Shown piece after piece: positions 1 to 4,439 of a stretch of 5,342 nucleotides of DNA. A model generated the notes under the pieces. It was not told where the DNA came from. It searched no databases and saw only the letters and a list, made by a program, of their open reading frames with translations. Numbering within the stretch: the first letter of the stretch is position 1; each line of letters begins with the position of its first letter. The translations under genes were made by a program, and so were the position numbers. The DNA is taken from contig CAZVWJ010000094.1 of assembly GCA_964631325.1 (NCBI GenBank), positions 1-5,342 on the forward strand. Reading direction: 5' to 3'. The DNA comes from CAZVWJ01 sp964631325 (GTDB lineage: Bacteria; T1Sed10-126).

Positions 1-193
1 GATGTTTGTAAACGAAATAGCCGACAGTCTTGATCGTGAGGTGGGAAATATTTCCCGCCAGCTTAGAATTCTCAGGGATAATTCCCTGGTTGAATCGGAG
101 ACTAAAGGCAGATTCCGTTATTACCGGCTCCACCGACCCGCTTTAATAAAAGCAGTTAAGAAGATCTATGATCTTTTAACCCGCGAAGAGTAA
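1..193 (+). CDS. ArsR-family winged-helix regulator, 3' part only (cut by window edge)
   Basis: This is the last 63 codons of a small DNA-binding regulator, starting inside the gene. The ATG at position 2 is not the start: it equals the internal Met39 of the complete copy at 4535-4840. The visible part holds the second HTH helix (FVNEIADSL), the recognition helix region (VGNISRQLRILRDN) and the wing (KGRFRYYRLH), which are typical of ArsR/SmtB proteins. No cysteine is present, so a classic thiol metal site is unlikely. The protein is identical to the same part of the 4535 copy. The first 170 bases are also identical, and the only three base changes (all synonymous) lie in the last 20 bases of the gene. 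Homology to the other copy ends at TAAGC, at the stop codon. It converges on the minus-strand gene ending at 227. Confidence 0.85.
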   Translation, partial: MFVNEIADSLDREVGNISRQLRILRDNSLVESETKGRFRYYRLHRPALIKAVKKIYDLLTREE

Positions 194-195
194 GC
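1..195 (+). repeat. Repeat unit, copy 1 (3' end only)
   Basis: This stretch matches 4648-4842 with only three substitutions, all between 174 and 188. Similarity stops abruptly after the stop codon: TAAGCAACC here against TAAGCGGAT in the right-hand copy. It marks the right boundary of the repeated unit described at 4174-4843. Confidence 0.9.
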
Positions 196-226
196 AACCA
201 ACGCGCACGAAAAGTTATTGGCACAA

Positions 227-460
227 TTAAATAGCTTGCTTCATAACAAAGTTTGTAATGTCTTGCTTCACTTTCTGAATGATAAAAGTCTCCAGTTTAA
301 ATTTATTGGGACCCCATTTCCAGGCGTCTTCAAATGAGTTAAAGAACTCTTGAACTTCTTGATTGTGAAGCACCACAAATTTTCCCGAATGTTCAGTCAG
401 AAGGTCGTCTAATTTTTCTTTGAAAATTTCATAGTTTTTTCTAATTTCTTTCCGGGGCAT
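227..460 (-). CDS. Small DUF5678-like protein, third gene of the DUF433/DUF5615 unit
   Basis: A small protein of about 77 residues with no predicted signal or membrane segment. The core (NYEIFKEKLDDLL, then EHSGKFVVLHNQEV, then a helix FFNSFEDAWKW and a closing strand TFIIQKV) resembles DUF5678-type proteins, whose hallmark is a GK(F/Y)V strand followed by a turn and a short helix. The function of that family is unknown. Three starts are possible: ATG at 529 (would overlap the upstream toxin gene by 38 bases), ATG at 481 (no ribosome binding site) and ATG at 460. I chose 460 because GAAGGT lies about 10 bases upstream and the conserved core begins just after it. It follows the DUF5615 toxin gene closely and is probably cotranscribed. 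Whether it belongs to the TA system or is a passenger is unknown. The family call is moderate. Confidence 0.6.
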   Translation of the reverse strand: MPRKEIRKNYEIFKEKLDDLLTEHSGKFVVLHNQEVQEFFNSFEDAWKWGPNKFKLETFIIQKVKQDITNFVMKQAI

Positions 461-491
461 CCGTTGACAACCTTCATTCATATTTCTATTT

Positions 492-842
492 TCAAAGAGG
501 AATGTAAAATATCTGATTCTTGATTTCATCAGGTTCCAGACATTTCGCCACCATTATTACCTGTTCAATTGCTAAAGTTGTTGAACAATTCTGATTTACT
601 TCAATCAGTCCAGGCATATAATGTTTTTTCTGGATTCTCCGGAGAGCAAAATGGGTCAAGGTATGGACATCGTGGGTCAATAAAACGCGACCTTCCTCGG
701 CGGCATAGGTCAAAACTTCCGGGTCAGGATCACCGGCCAGCCCACAATCTTGAACTCTTACTATATCAAGTTCTGGGTTGCTTCTGGAAATTCCACGATA
801 AATATTGTTATTAAAATTTTCGTCAAGCAGAAATTTAAGCAA
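492..842 (-). CDS. DUF5615 PIN-like toxin
   Basis: Probable toxin of a DUF433/DUF5615 pair, 116 residues. DUF5615 proteins have a PIN-like nuclease fold and are predicted RNases kept in check by a neighbouring DUF433 protein. Visible signature residues are Asp7-Glu8 in the N-terminal strand (KFLLDENF), an acidic cluster DPDPE at 38-42 ahead of the helix VLTYAAEEG, and Asp58 in the strand VLLTHDVHTL. This is the usual arrangement of acidic residues for this family. The start is TTG at 842: AGGAAT sits 6-8 bases upstream inside the end of the DUF433 gene, and only two bases separate the antitoxin stop from this start, which suggests translational coupling. Length and motifs look intact, so the gene may be functional. 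Activity is inferred from the family, not shown by the sequence. Confidence 0.85.
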   Translation of the reverse strand: MLKFLLDENFNNNIYRGISRSNPELDIVRVQDCGLAGDPDPEVLTYAAEEGRVLLTHDVHTLTHFALRRIQKKHYMPGLIEVNQNCSTTLAIEQVIMVAKCLEPDEIKNQIFYIPL

Positions 843-844
843 AT

Positions 845-1174
845 TTATTCCTGATGCCGGGCGAGGATTCTTTCTCGAATCTCAGTTTGATTGAATTTTT
901 TTACGTTCTGTTCCTGGATTTCCTCTTTTTGTTTTTGACGGGCCTCGAGGTAATCATCAAATTCATCCCGGTGTTTAATATACATTCCAACGATCTCGTA
1001 AACCTCGCCCAACTTTAAAGTTGGAAACTGTTGGACTATTTCCTCGGGGGTATGTCCCTGGTTGAAAGCACAAAATACAGAATCAATTGGCACCCGGGTC
1101 CCCCGCATATATGCAATTTTATTCTCCTCATCCATTTCATAGGGTAATTGCTCCGATTTAGTTGCCAGCACCAT
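845..1174 (-). CDS. DUF433 antitoxin-like DNA-binding protein
   Basis: Probable antitoxin, 109 residues, partner of the DUF5615 toxin just downstream. The DUF433 core spans about residues 15-70: the GTRVPIDSV motif (25-33), a helix with HTPEEIVQQFP (41-51) and LKLGEVYEIVGMYIKHRDEFDDYL, the small helix-turn-helix typical of this family. Beyond it is a charged, helical tail of about 35 residues (ARQKQKEEIQEQNVKK...) that makes the protein longer than the usual 75-80 and could be the toxin-binding part. ATG at 1174 is preferred over the upstream GTG at 1195 because AAGGAGGT lies 6 bases before it and would be coding if the GTG were used. It leads an operon followed by the toxin and the small gene at 227-460. 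It may repress its own promoter, as is common for TA antitoxins. Confidence 0.87.
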   Translation of the reverse strand: MVLATKSEQLPYEMDEENKIAYMRGTRVPIDSVFCAFNQGHTPEEIVQQFPTLKLGEVYEIVGMYIKHRDEFDDYLEARQKQKEEIQEQNVKKFNQTEIRERILARHQE

Positions 1175-1208
1175 TCTGGGACCTCCTTGTTGCACGTCTG
1201 ATTAAAGT

Positions 1209-1240
1209 TCAACCTCTCCACAGTTGTTAACACAGGTTGA
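1209..1240. promoter_or_regulatory. Inverted repeat in the DUF433 leader, candidate operator
   Basis: Seven-base arms TCAACCT (1209-1215) and AGGTTGA (1234-1240) are separated by 18 bases and lie between the predicted promoter and the DUF433 start. The spacer also contains the palindrome TGTTAACA (1225-1232), which is off-centre. An autoregulatory operator or an RNA hairpin is possible. The arms are short, so chance cannot be excluded. Confidence 0.3.
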
Positions 1241-1262
1241 TTTAGCAACATTACTGAATATA

Positions 1263-1292
1263 AATATAACACAAAAGAACTAGATATGAAAA
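1263..1292 (-). promoter_or_regulatory. Predicted promoter of the DUF433/DUF5615 operon
   Basis: On the minus strand, TTTTCA (-35, 1287-1292) and TATATT (-10, 1263-1268) are 18 bases apart, with TGT just before the -10 (extended -10). The motif TTTGTGTTA-T at the -10 is shared with the promoter ahead of the nucleotidyltransferase gene. The leader to the ATG at 1174 is about 80 bases. Confidence 0.4.
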
Positions 1293-1532
1293 ATTATCTC
1301 TTGTAGGAAGAGGTTTCCTGGAACGGAAATAATTTATCCAGATTGATCAGTAGAATAACTTTTCTTTCGCTAATTTATAAAACTGCGCGAAAAAAAGCAC
1401 CGAAAAAATTTGTTTATCTGCTACAAAACCAACACAAAAATTCCAGATTGAGTTACTTGTTTCACCGTGATTTAACTGCTATTTCACAAATAATTACAGG
1501 ATTTACCAGAGGTGATTATTCTTCAGGGGCTG
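1293..1532. other. AT-rich stretch with no supported gene
   Basis: Between the DUF433 promoter and the first epimerase fragment I see no supported gene. One plus-strand frame is open from 1304 to 1603 but lacks a good start or ribosome binding site, and its translation (rich in K, R, S, N) resembles nothing I recognise. A small AGGAA/TTCCT hairpin sits near 1304-1318. The minus strand is full of stops. Confidence 0.4.
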
Positions 1533-1697
1533 CTAGAATTCGTCTAAGTGGGAGAAGAATTTTAACGTGCAACTATTACACCCATCGGCAAAATTATCGA
1601 TAACCTTAACGCTGTGGCCCTCGTTGAGCAACAGCTCAACTACGTGACTGCCGATGAACCCGGCACCACCGGTAACAAGACAAGTTTTAGCTTCCAA
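1533..1697 (-). pseudogene. 5' fragment of NAD-dependent sugar epimerase/dehydratase (middle copy)
   Basis: Reading from TTG at 1697 gives MEAKTCLVTGGAGFIGSH and continues VVELLLNEGHSVKVIDNFADG. This is the first beta-alpha-beta of an extended short-chain dehydrogenase of the UDP-sugar epimerase type: the GGAGFIG glycine-rich NAD-binding loop, then the Asp at the end of strand 2 (VIDN). Real members run to about 300 residues. Here family similarity stops at codon 39, unrelated codons follow, and a TAG ends the frame at 54 codons. The start is supported by AGGGG 8 bases upstream. The gene is divergent from the regulator fragment at 1942 and has its own predicted promoter. It cannot be an enzyme: it lacks the catalytic YxxxK and the substrate-binding half. 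Differences from the 4156-4290 copy are largely conservative, which suggests both derive from once-functional paralogues. Confidence 0.85.
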
Positions 1698-1807
1698 TTA
1701 TATAACCCCTGGATAATGGATGACTACACAAGGGAAGGGCAGGCCTGAGAACTGCACAACAGATACAAACCTCCCTGTTCATATCCCTAACTTTTTGTTT
1801 CGACAGA

Positions 1808-1835
1808 ATTATACCTAACCTGTACCAAAAACCAA
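1808..1835 (-). promoter_or_regulatory. Predicted divergent promoter of the epimerase fragment (middle copy)
   Basis: On the minus strand, TTGGTT (1830-1835) and TATAAT (1808-1813) are 16 bases apart. Transcription would run toward the epimerase stub with a leader of about 100 bases. The same site is present in the right-hand unit. Confidence 0.45.
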
Positions 1836-1846
1836 ATCCCCAACGT

Positions 1847-1870
1847 TTGTACGATTGTACAATTGTACAA
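1847..1870. promoter_or_regulatory. Triple TTGTACNA operator-like repeat (middle copy)
   Basis: Three head-to-tail 8-base units, TTGTACGA then TTGTACAA twice, make a 24-base block. The last two form a perfect 16-base palindrome, TTGTACAATTGTACAA (1855-1870). It lies between the two divergent promoters and overlaps the -35 region of the regulator gene, the expected place for an ArsR autorepressor site. Binding by the neighbouring regulator is inferred. Confidence 0.55.
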
Positions 1871-1885
1871 GTGGTAGAATATAAT
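1855..1885 (+). promoter_or_regulatory. Predicted promoter of the ArsR-type gene (middle copy)
   Basis: TATAAT at 1880-1885 is a consensus -10. The best -35 match is TTGTAC at 1855-1860 with a long 19-base spacer, embedded in the operator-like repeat. Repressor binding would block this promoter. Confidence 0.45.
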
Positions 1886-1941
1886 AAGCAATGTTACAAT
1901 AAATATGATCACCAATATTTCTCTCGGAGGAGTGGATACAA

Positions 1942-2091
1942 ATGAGCGATGAAGTTCGTAATATTGACCAGAAAGTCTACAGGCTGAGTCAATTTTTTGA
2001 TGCGGTCTTCAATGGTGTAAGCTACCAGTTTTTAAATGATTTGATGGAAGATAAGTGTAGCGCTGGAGGAATTTCGGATAGACTCAACTGA
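1942..2091 (+). pseudogene. Truncated, diverged ArsR-family regulator (middle copy)
   Basis: The ATG at 1942, with GGAGGAG about 9 bases upstream, opens a 49-codon frame. The first 11 codons are base-for-base those of the intact gene at 4535. After that the DNA diverges quickly but the protein still aligns without gaps: DAVFNGVSYQFLNDLMED matches DAVSNAVRLQILFNLLEN, and ISDRLN matches IADSLD. TGA then ends it just before the recognition helix, so it cannot bind DNA as a normal winged helix. What remains is the N-terminal helix region, which in ArsR proteins contributes to dimerisation. Promoter, operator and ribosome binding site are intact, so a short peptide could still be made. It is most likely a pseudogene of a paralogue whose 5' end was overwritten by the right-hand copy. 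Confidence 0.8.
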
Positions 2092-2233
2092 AGCAGGATA
2101 TTATTTATCAGTGGCCCTGGGTTTCAAAATTTCACCCATATTACACAGTCTCTTTCTATTTTTTCTATATTTTATATGGCTACTGGATTTTCTTTGCCTG
2201 AAGAATTATACTTAATATATGGGGGTAATAAAT

Positions 2234-2466
2234 ATGGAACTTTCAGAGCGTATTGAAATGGACTCCCAGCGGATGAATGGTAAACCGGTTATTAAAGGAA
2301 CCAGAATTACCGTGGAACTCATTTTAAAAAAGATGGCGGAAGGCGCCGATTTTTCGGATTTGCTGGACGCTTACCCTCACCTTAAAAAAAAGATATCCAG
2401 GCTGTCCTTGATTACGCTGCCCGTGCCCACGCCGACGAAGAACTGCTTCGTCCCTCCGGCTCCTGA
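2234..2466 (+). pseudogene. DUF433 antitoxin gene with a frameshift in an A run
   Basis: The ATG at 2234 with GGGGGT 7 bases upstream starts a clear DUF433 protein: IEMDSQRMNGKPVIKGTRIT (8-27), then VELILKKMAEGADFSDLLDAYPHLKK. At the run of eight A (2384-2391) the frame is lost. Reading on one frame over gives the expected family ending, DIQAVLDYAARAHADEELL, then RPSGS and TGA at 2464-2466. One more A in the run would restore a protein of about 77 residues, the usual family length. The long frame that continues to 2629 is therefore an artefact of the shift. A sequencing error or transcriptional slippage at the A run could also explain the break, but the partner toxin gene is damaged too, which favours real decay. 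The region is richer in G and C than the DNA on both sides. Confidence 0.8.
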
Positions 2467-2556
2467 ATGCAATTTCTCGCCGATGAAAGCTGTGACCAAA
2501 GCTGTGACCTACTTAATCGTCCGGGCTTTGCGCGGGGAAGAACACGAAGCTCTAAT
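2467..2556 (+). pseudogene. DUF5615 toxin gene fragment
   Basis: The ATG at 2467 follows directly on the antitoxin TGA (TGAATG), the usual coupled layout of this pair. It encodes MQFLADESCD, the signature N-terminus of DUF5615 with its Asp-Glu. Then comes a 12-base tandem duplication plus one extra base (2497-2509), after which the family sequence resumes one frame over as YLIVRALRGEEHEAL. The match ends near 2556 and nothing resembling the rest of the domain, including the later acidic residues, follows. The toxin is therefore frameshifted and cut to about a quarter of its usual length. Loss of the toxin would remove selection on the antitoxin gene, in keeping with the frameshift upstream. 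Confidence 0.75.
2486..2509. repeat. 12-base tandem duplication inside the DUF5615 fragment
   Basis: AAAGCTGTGACC occurs twice in a row (2486-2497 and 2498-2509). It probably arose by replication slippage and lies exactly where the toxin frame breaks. Confidence 0.9.
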
Positions 2557-2598
2557 CGGGGGCCGGAGGTTGAAAGTTCCTCCAACCAATACACATAT

Positions 2599-2635
2599 TT
2601 CCAATTTCATAGAAATGCATACGCCATAATTGGAA
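2599..2635. repeat. Inverted repeat downstream of the dead DUF433/DUF5615 pair
   Basis: Arms TTCCAATT (2599-2606) and AATTGGAA (2628-2635) are separated by 21 bases. It is AT-rich with no T tract matching an intrinsic terminator, and its role is unknown. The rest of 2557-2726 is AT-rich and shows no gene. Confidence 0.3.
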
Positions 2636-2726
2636 TATTTTCAGAGGGAAAGAAAAATCTGAGGAAGAATTTCTACAGGGAAAGAACATATACGAATTAA
2701 AACTGACTGCTAACCCCGGGACGAAA

Positions 2727-3113
2727 TTACCATATGCGATCTATTTTATACTCGTCCAACGTATCATCTTTACTTATAATACATGCATTTTCTGCCTGTG
2801 CCTGAGCAACCATCAATCTATCAAATGGATCACCATGGTAGTTGGGAAGTTTGGCTTGAATGGCGGCGCTTTTAATAGTAATCGGCAGGATTTTTAAACC
2901 CAACTCAGAGATTGCTTGATTCATCCAATTTTCATAGGAAATTGAGAGTGCTAGTTTCCCTATACCCACTTTGATTCCTATTTCCCAAATATTACCCGTG
3001 CTTAAAAGCAGTTCATTAGAACTATTTTTTAATACTTCTTCTGCCTGACCCCCCAATTCTTCCGGACGATCCACAGCCCATATCAGGGTATGTGCATCTA
3101 CCAACGCTTTCAC
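2727..3113 (-). CDS. vapC: VapC-type PIN-domain toxin
   Basis: Probable RNase toxin of a VapBC pair, 128 residues, of the PIN group with a VDAHTLIWA start and an HxDPFDR motif. The four acidic positions of the PIN active site are visible: Asp6 (VDAHTLIW), Glu44 (NIWEIGIK), Asp98 (GDPFDRLMVAQA) and Asp116 (IISKDDTL). Members cleave RNA with a divalent metal and are neutralised by the VapB made just before them. The GTG start at 3113 overlaps the antitoxin stop by four bases (GTGA), a classic coupled arrangement. No frameshift or missing catalytic residue is seen, so the toxin may be active. The RNA target cannot be read from the sequence. It is the last gene of the minus-strand unit that begins at 3984. 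Confidence 0.9.
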   Translation of the reverse strand: MKALVDAHTLIWAVDRPEELGGQAEEVLKNSSNELLLSTGNIWEIGIKVGIGKLALSISYENWMNQAISELGLKILPITIKSAAIQAKLPNYHGDPFDRLMVAQAQAENACIISKDDTLDEYKIDRIW

Positions 3114-3334
3114 TTGTCAGTCTTCTCTTTTGCCATATAATCCTCAAACTCCGTTAAGGGTTCATCAAAGTCAGAAGCCATGTTTTTCACAGTCCCCCGT
3201 AAGGAGCCCAAATTTCGTTCCTCAGTTTTACTTTGATGCTGGGAGGCCTCCCTTTTTAACAAAAATTCAACAAAATCCTCAGTCTCCTGCTGTAATTTCG
3301 GAGGTAATTTTTGAATTTTTTCCTCCAGTGTCAT
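3110..3334 (-). CDS. vapB: VapB-type antitoxin, DUF2281 family
   Basis: A 74-residue antitoxin partner of the PIN toxin. The N-terminus MTLEEKIQKLPPKLQQETEDFVEFLLKR is the DUF2281 hallmark: a short helix, the LPP turn, then a helix of the form VEDFVEFL. The acidic, probably flexible C-terminus (SDFDEPLTEFEDYM) is the part expected to wrap around the toxin. ATG at 3334 is chosen over the TTG at 3349 because GGAGG lies 8 bases before it and would be coding otherwise. The gene overlaps vapC by four bases. It lies only about 20 bases downstream of the stop of a truncated RelE-like gene, so transcription from the promoter near 4002-4031 may read through to it. No separate strong promoter is visible. 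Confidence 0.85.
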   Translation of the reverse strand: MTLEEKIQKLPPKLQQETEDFVEFLLKREASQHQSKTEERNLGSLRGTVKNMASDFDEPLTEFEDYMAKEKTDK

Positions 3335-3354
3335 AATATTTTCCTCCAACGACG

Positions 3355-3453
3355 TTAAATTAAATAATCAAACGATTTGTCGGCACGTTTTTGAACCTGT
3401 TCAGGTAGTTTGTTGTAGCAATCCCCGAAGTCGGAAATGGCGTAATCGTTCAA
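3355..3453 (-). pseudogene. Truncated RelE/ParE-like toxin gene
   Basis: A 32-codon frame from TTG at 3453 to TAA at 3355 reads NDYAISDFGDCYNKLPEQVQ, then KRADKSFDYLI. This matches the N-terminal helical part of a RelE/ParE-superfamily group whose members begin like YASPxFWxCYxxLPxxIQxxAxKxFxLL and are normally about 85-90 residues. The catalytic beta-sheet half is missing, and the vapB ribosome binding site begins only a few bases after the stop. The TTGA overlap with the stop of the preceding antitoxin remnant (3450-3453) is the normal coupled layout and supports the idea that this was a real gene. It is too short to be found by length-based gene calling. The identification rests on remembered family patterns and needs a profile search. 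Confidence 0.65.
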
Positions 3454-3643
3454 ATTTTAGTAGCTTTTCCTTCCTCATGTTCTCGCAAGGCCTTTTCCGC
3501 CATATTATCCAGTTGACCGGATTTTACATCGAATTCGATCTGCTGCTTCTAAGCCTGTGCGTCATACATGGCAAACCATTTCCGAAAACTTGCAAATTTT
3601 CAATTTCAGTTAAAATCTCCGCCTGGAGTGGCTCTATGGACAA
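3450..3643 (-). pseudogene. Decayed antitoxin gene paired with the RelE/ParE-like fragment
   Basis: TTG at 3643, with AAGGAG 7 bases upstream inside the end of the nucleotidyltransferase gene, starts MSIEPLQAEILTEIEN. The frame is lost by one missing base in a T run near 3596 and resumes as FASFRKWFAMYDAQA. An in-frame TAG follows, then KQQIEFDVKSGQLDNMAEK and ALREHEEGKATKI before TGA at 3450. Repairing both gives about 64 residues. The pattern FRxWFxxxDAxAWDxQIxxDxxxGxLDxLAExAL is the one seen in small antitoxin-like proteins next to this RelE group, and the TAG falls where tryptophan is expected (TGG to TAG). Two independent lesions show that it is dead. It overlaps the nucleotidyltransferase stop and the toxin start, so the genes formed a tight operon. 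Confidence 0.65.
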
Positions 3644-3984
3644 AGTTTTTCTCCTTCCCGACGTATCTGATCGGAAAATTCAGCGGACAAGTCATCTAAC
3701 CATTCGACGTCCAGGGAACGAGTTAGATCCTGTTCTAATTTTGCCTCGATCCGCCAGTAATCAATATTTTCTTCCCCTGATAAGGCAATATCAATATCCG
3801 ATTTCTTGTGAAAATATTCAGGTTTAGTGATACTTCCAAACAGGTATGCCTCACTTATAGCGCCATTTTCAAACAAATTTCTGCATCTGGCCTGAAGTGT
3901 TTTTCGCAGTTTTTTTGTTTCCTTTAAGGCGTCCTGAAAGCGATCTTTTTTATATTTCTTCAGGGTTTCCCGAAGCGTTACCAT
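3634..3984 (-). CDS. Minimal nucleotidyltransferase (MNT) domain protein
   Basis: A 116-residue protein with the polymerase-beta-type nucleotidyltransferase signature: Gly50-Ser51 in AYLFGSI, then Asp63 and Asp65 in SDIDIAL, and a third acidic residue near Asp92/Glu94 in LDVEWLDDL. About 45 residues of charged helix precede the catalytic core. MNT proteins of HEPN/MNT modules transfer AMP to, and so silence, a HEPN RNase toxin. No HEPN gene is visible next to this one, so it is either an orphan antitoxin or works on another partner. ATG at 3984 is chosen over GTG at 3993 because AGGTGA is 5 bases upstream. It is the first gene of the minus-strand unit reaching vapC, and its 3' end overlaps the decayed antitoxin start by 10 bases. 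Confidence 0.82.
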   Translation of the reverse strand: MVTLRETLKKYKKDRFQDALKETKKLRKTLQARCRNLFENGAISEAYLFGSITKPEYFHKKSDIDIALSGEENIDYWRIEAKLEQDLTRSLDVEWLDDLSAEFSDQIRREGEKLCP

Positions 3985-4001
3985 TTTAATCACCTGTCAA
4001 A

Positions 4002-4031
4002 ATTGTAACACAAACCCCTGGGAAATTCCAA
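4002..4031 (-). promoter_or_regulatory. Predicted promoter of the MNT to vapC unit
   Basis: On the minus strand, TTGGAA (4026-4031) and TACAAT (4002-4007) are 18 bases apart with TGT before the -10 (extended -10). The leader to the ATG would be only about 12 bases. Eight-base inverted arms TAACACAA (4006-4013) and TTGTGTTA (4053-4060) flank the -35 region and could be operator half-sites. Confidence 0.5.
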
Positions 4032-4155
4032 TTTTGAACAGAAAAGAGAAAGTTGTGTTAGTGATTGTAGTGAGCCATTTGCGTCCAATTTTTCGCCCTA
4101 TCAAGTTCTGAAAAACCAAAAAAGGGAAGAGCCGATCACGGGGAGGTGTATTTTT

Positions 4156-4290
4156 TCAATATTGAACTTTAGGCCCGTTGGCAAGGTTGTCGATAACCTT
4201 AACGCTGTGGCCCTCATCGAGCAACAGCTCAACCAAATGACTGCCGATAAACCCGGCACCACCGGTAACAAGACAAGTTTTAGCTTCCAA
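4156..4290 (-). pseudogene. 5' fragment of NAD-dependent sugar epimerase/dehydratase (right copy)
   Basis: From TTG at 4290 (AGGGG 8 bases upstream) the frame reads MEAKTCLVTGGAGFIGSH, then LVELLLDEGHSVKVIDNLANG, and ends five codons later at TGA (44 codons in all). It has the same Rossmann NAD-binding start as the 1533-1697 fragment, with the same loss of similarity after codon 39, but unrelated sequence follows. The substitutions between the two fragments (V/L, N/D, F/L, D/N) are mild, as expected from functional ancestors. It has a predicted promoter at 4401-4428 and diverges from the intact regulator gene, so the original locus was probably an epimerase gene controlled by that regulator. 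No catalytic residues remain. Confidence 0.85.
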
Positions 4291-4400
4291 TTATATAACC
4301 CCTGGATAATGGATGACTACACAAGGGAAGGGCAGGCCTGAGAACTGCACAACAGATACAAACCTCCCTGTTCATATCCCTAACTTTTTGTTTCGACAGA

Positions 4401-4428
4401 ATTATACCTAACCTGTACCAAAAACCAA
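4401..4428 (-). promoter_or_regulatory. Predicted divergent promoter of the epimerase fragment (right copy)
   Basis: On the minus strand, TTGGTT (4423-4428) and TATAAT (4401-4406) have a 16-base spacer. It is identical to the site at 1808-1835. Confidence 0.45.
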
Positions 4429-4439
4429 ATCCCCAACGT

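Larger units (their letters stand above)
1581..2091. repeat. Repeat unit, middle copy (degenerate at both ends)
   Basis: It aligns without gaps to 4174-4684 at a constant offset of 2593. From 1581 to 1656 identity is about 85% (11 differences in 76). From 1657 to 1973 all 317 bases are identical. From 1974 on, identity falls steeply, although the encoded protein is still recognisably related up to the stop at 2091. This is a mosaic pattern, as expected from gene conversion or recombination between diverged paralogous loci. Confidence 0.9.

Noticed and set aside
1343..1603. Plus-strand open frame of 86 codons
   Set aside because: It starts at a TTG with no ribosome binding site, has no recognisable domain and overlaps the epimerase fragment on the other strand. 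An upstream ATG at 1286 in the same frame is cut off by a TAG at 1304.
1847..1870. Short tandem octamers as a CRISPR or VNTR array
   Set aside because: There are only three units with no spacers, placed over a promoter; an operator is the better reading.
2117..2138. TGGGT/ACCCA hairpin after the truncated regulator
   Set aside because: The stem is only five base pairs, with an AT-rich loop and no T tract immediately after.
2219..2629. A 136-codon DUF433 protein
   Set aside because: Only the first part is DUF433. After the A run the frame is wrong, while the correct ending lies one frame over and stops at 2466. The true start is the ATG at 2234 with GGGGGT upstream.
2467..2700. A 77-codon protein starting MQFLADESCD
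   Set aside because: Only the first ten residues match DUF5615. The rest is read out of frame after the tandem duplication.
3477..3827. Plus-strand open frame of 116 codons opposite the MNT gene
   Set aside because: It is a shadow of the minus-strand coding sequence, with no ribosome binding site and no domain.
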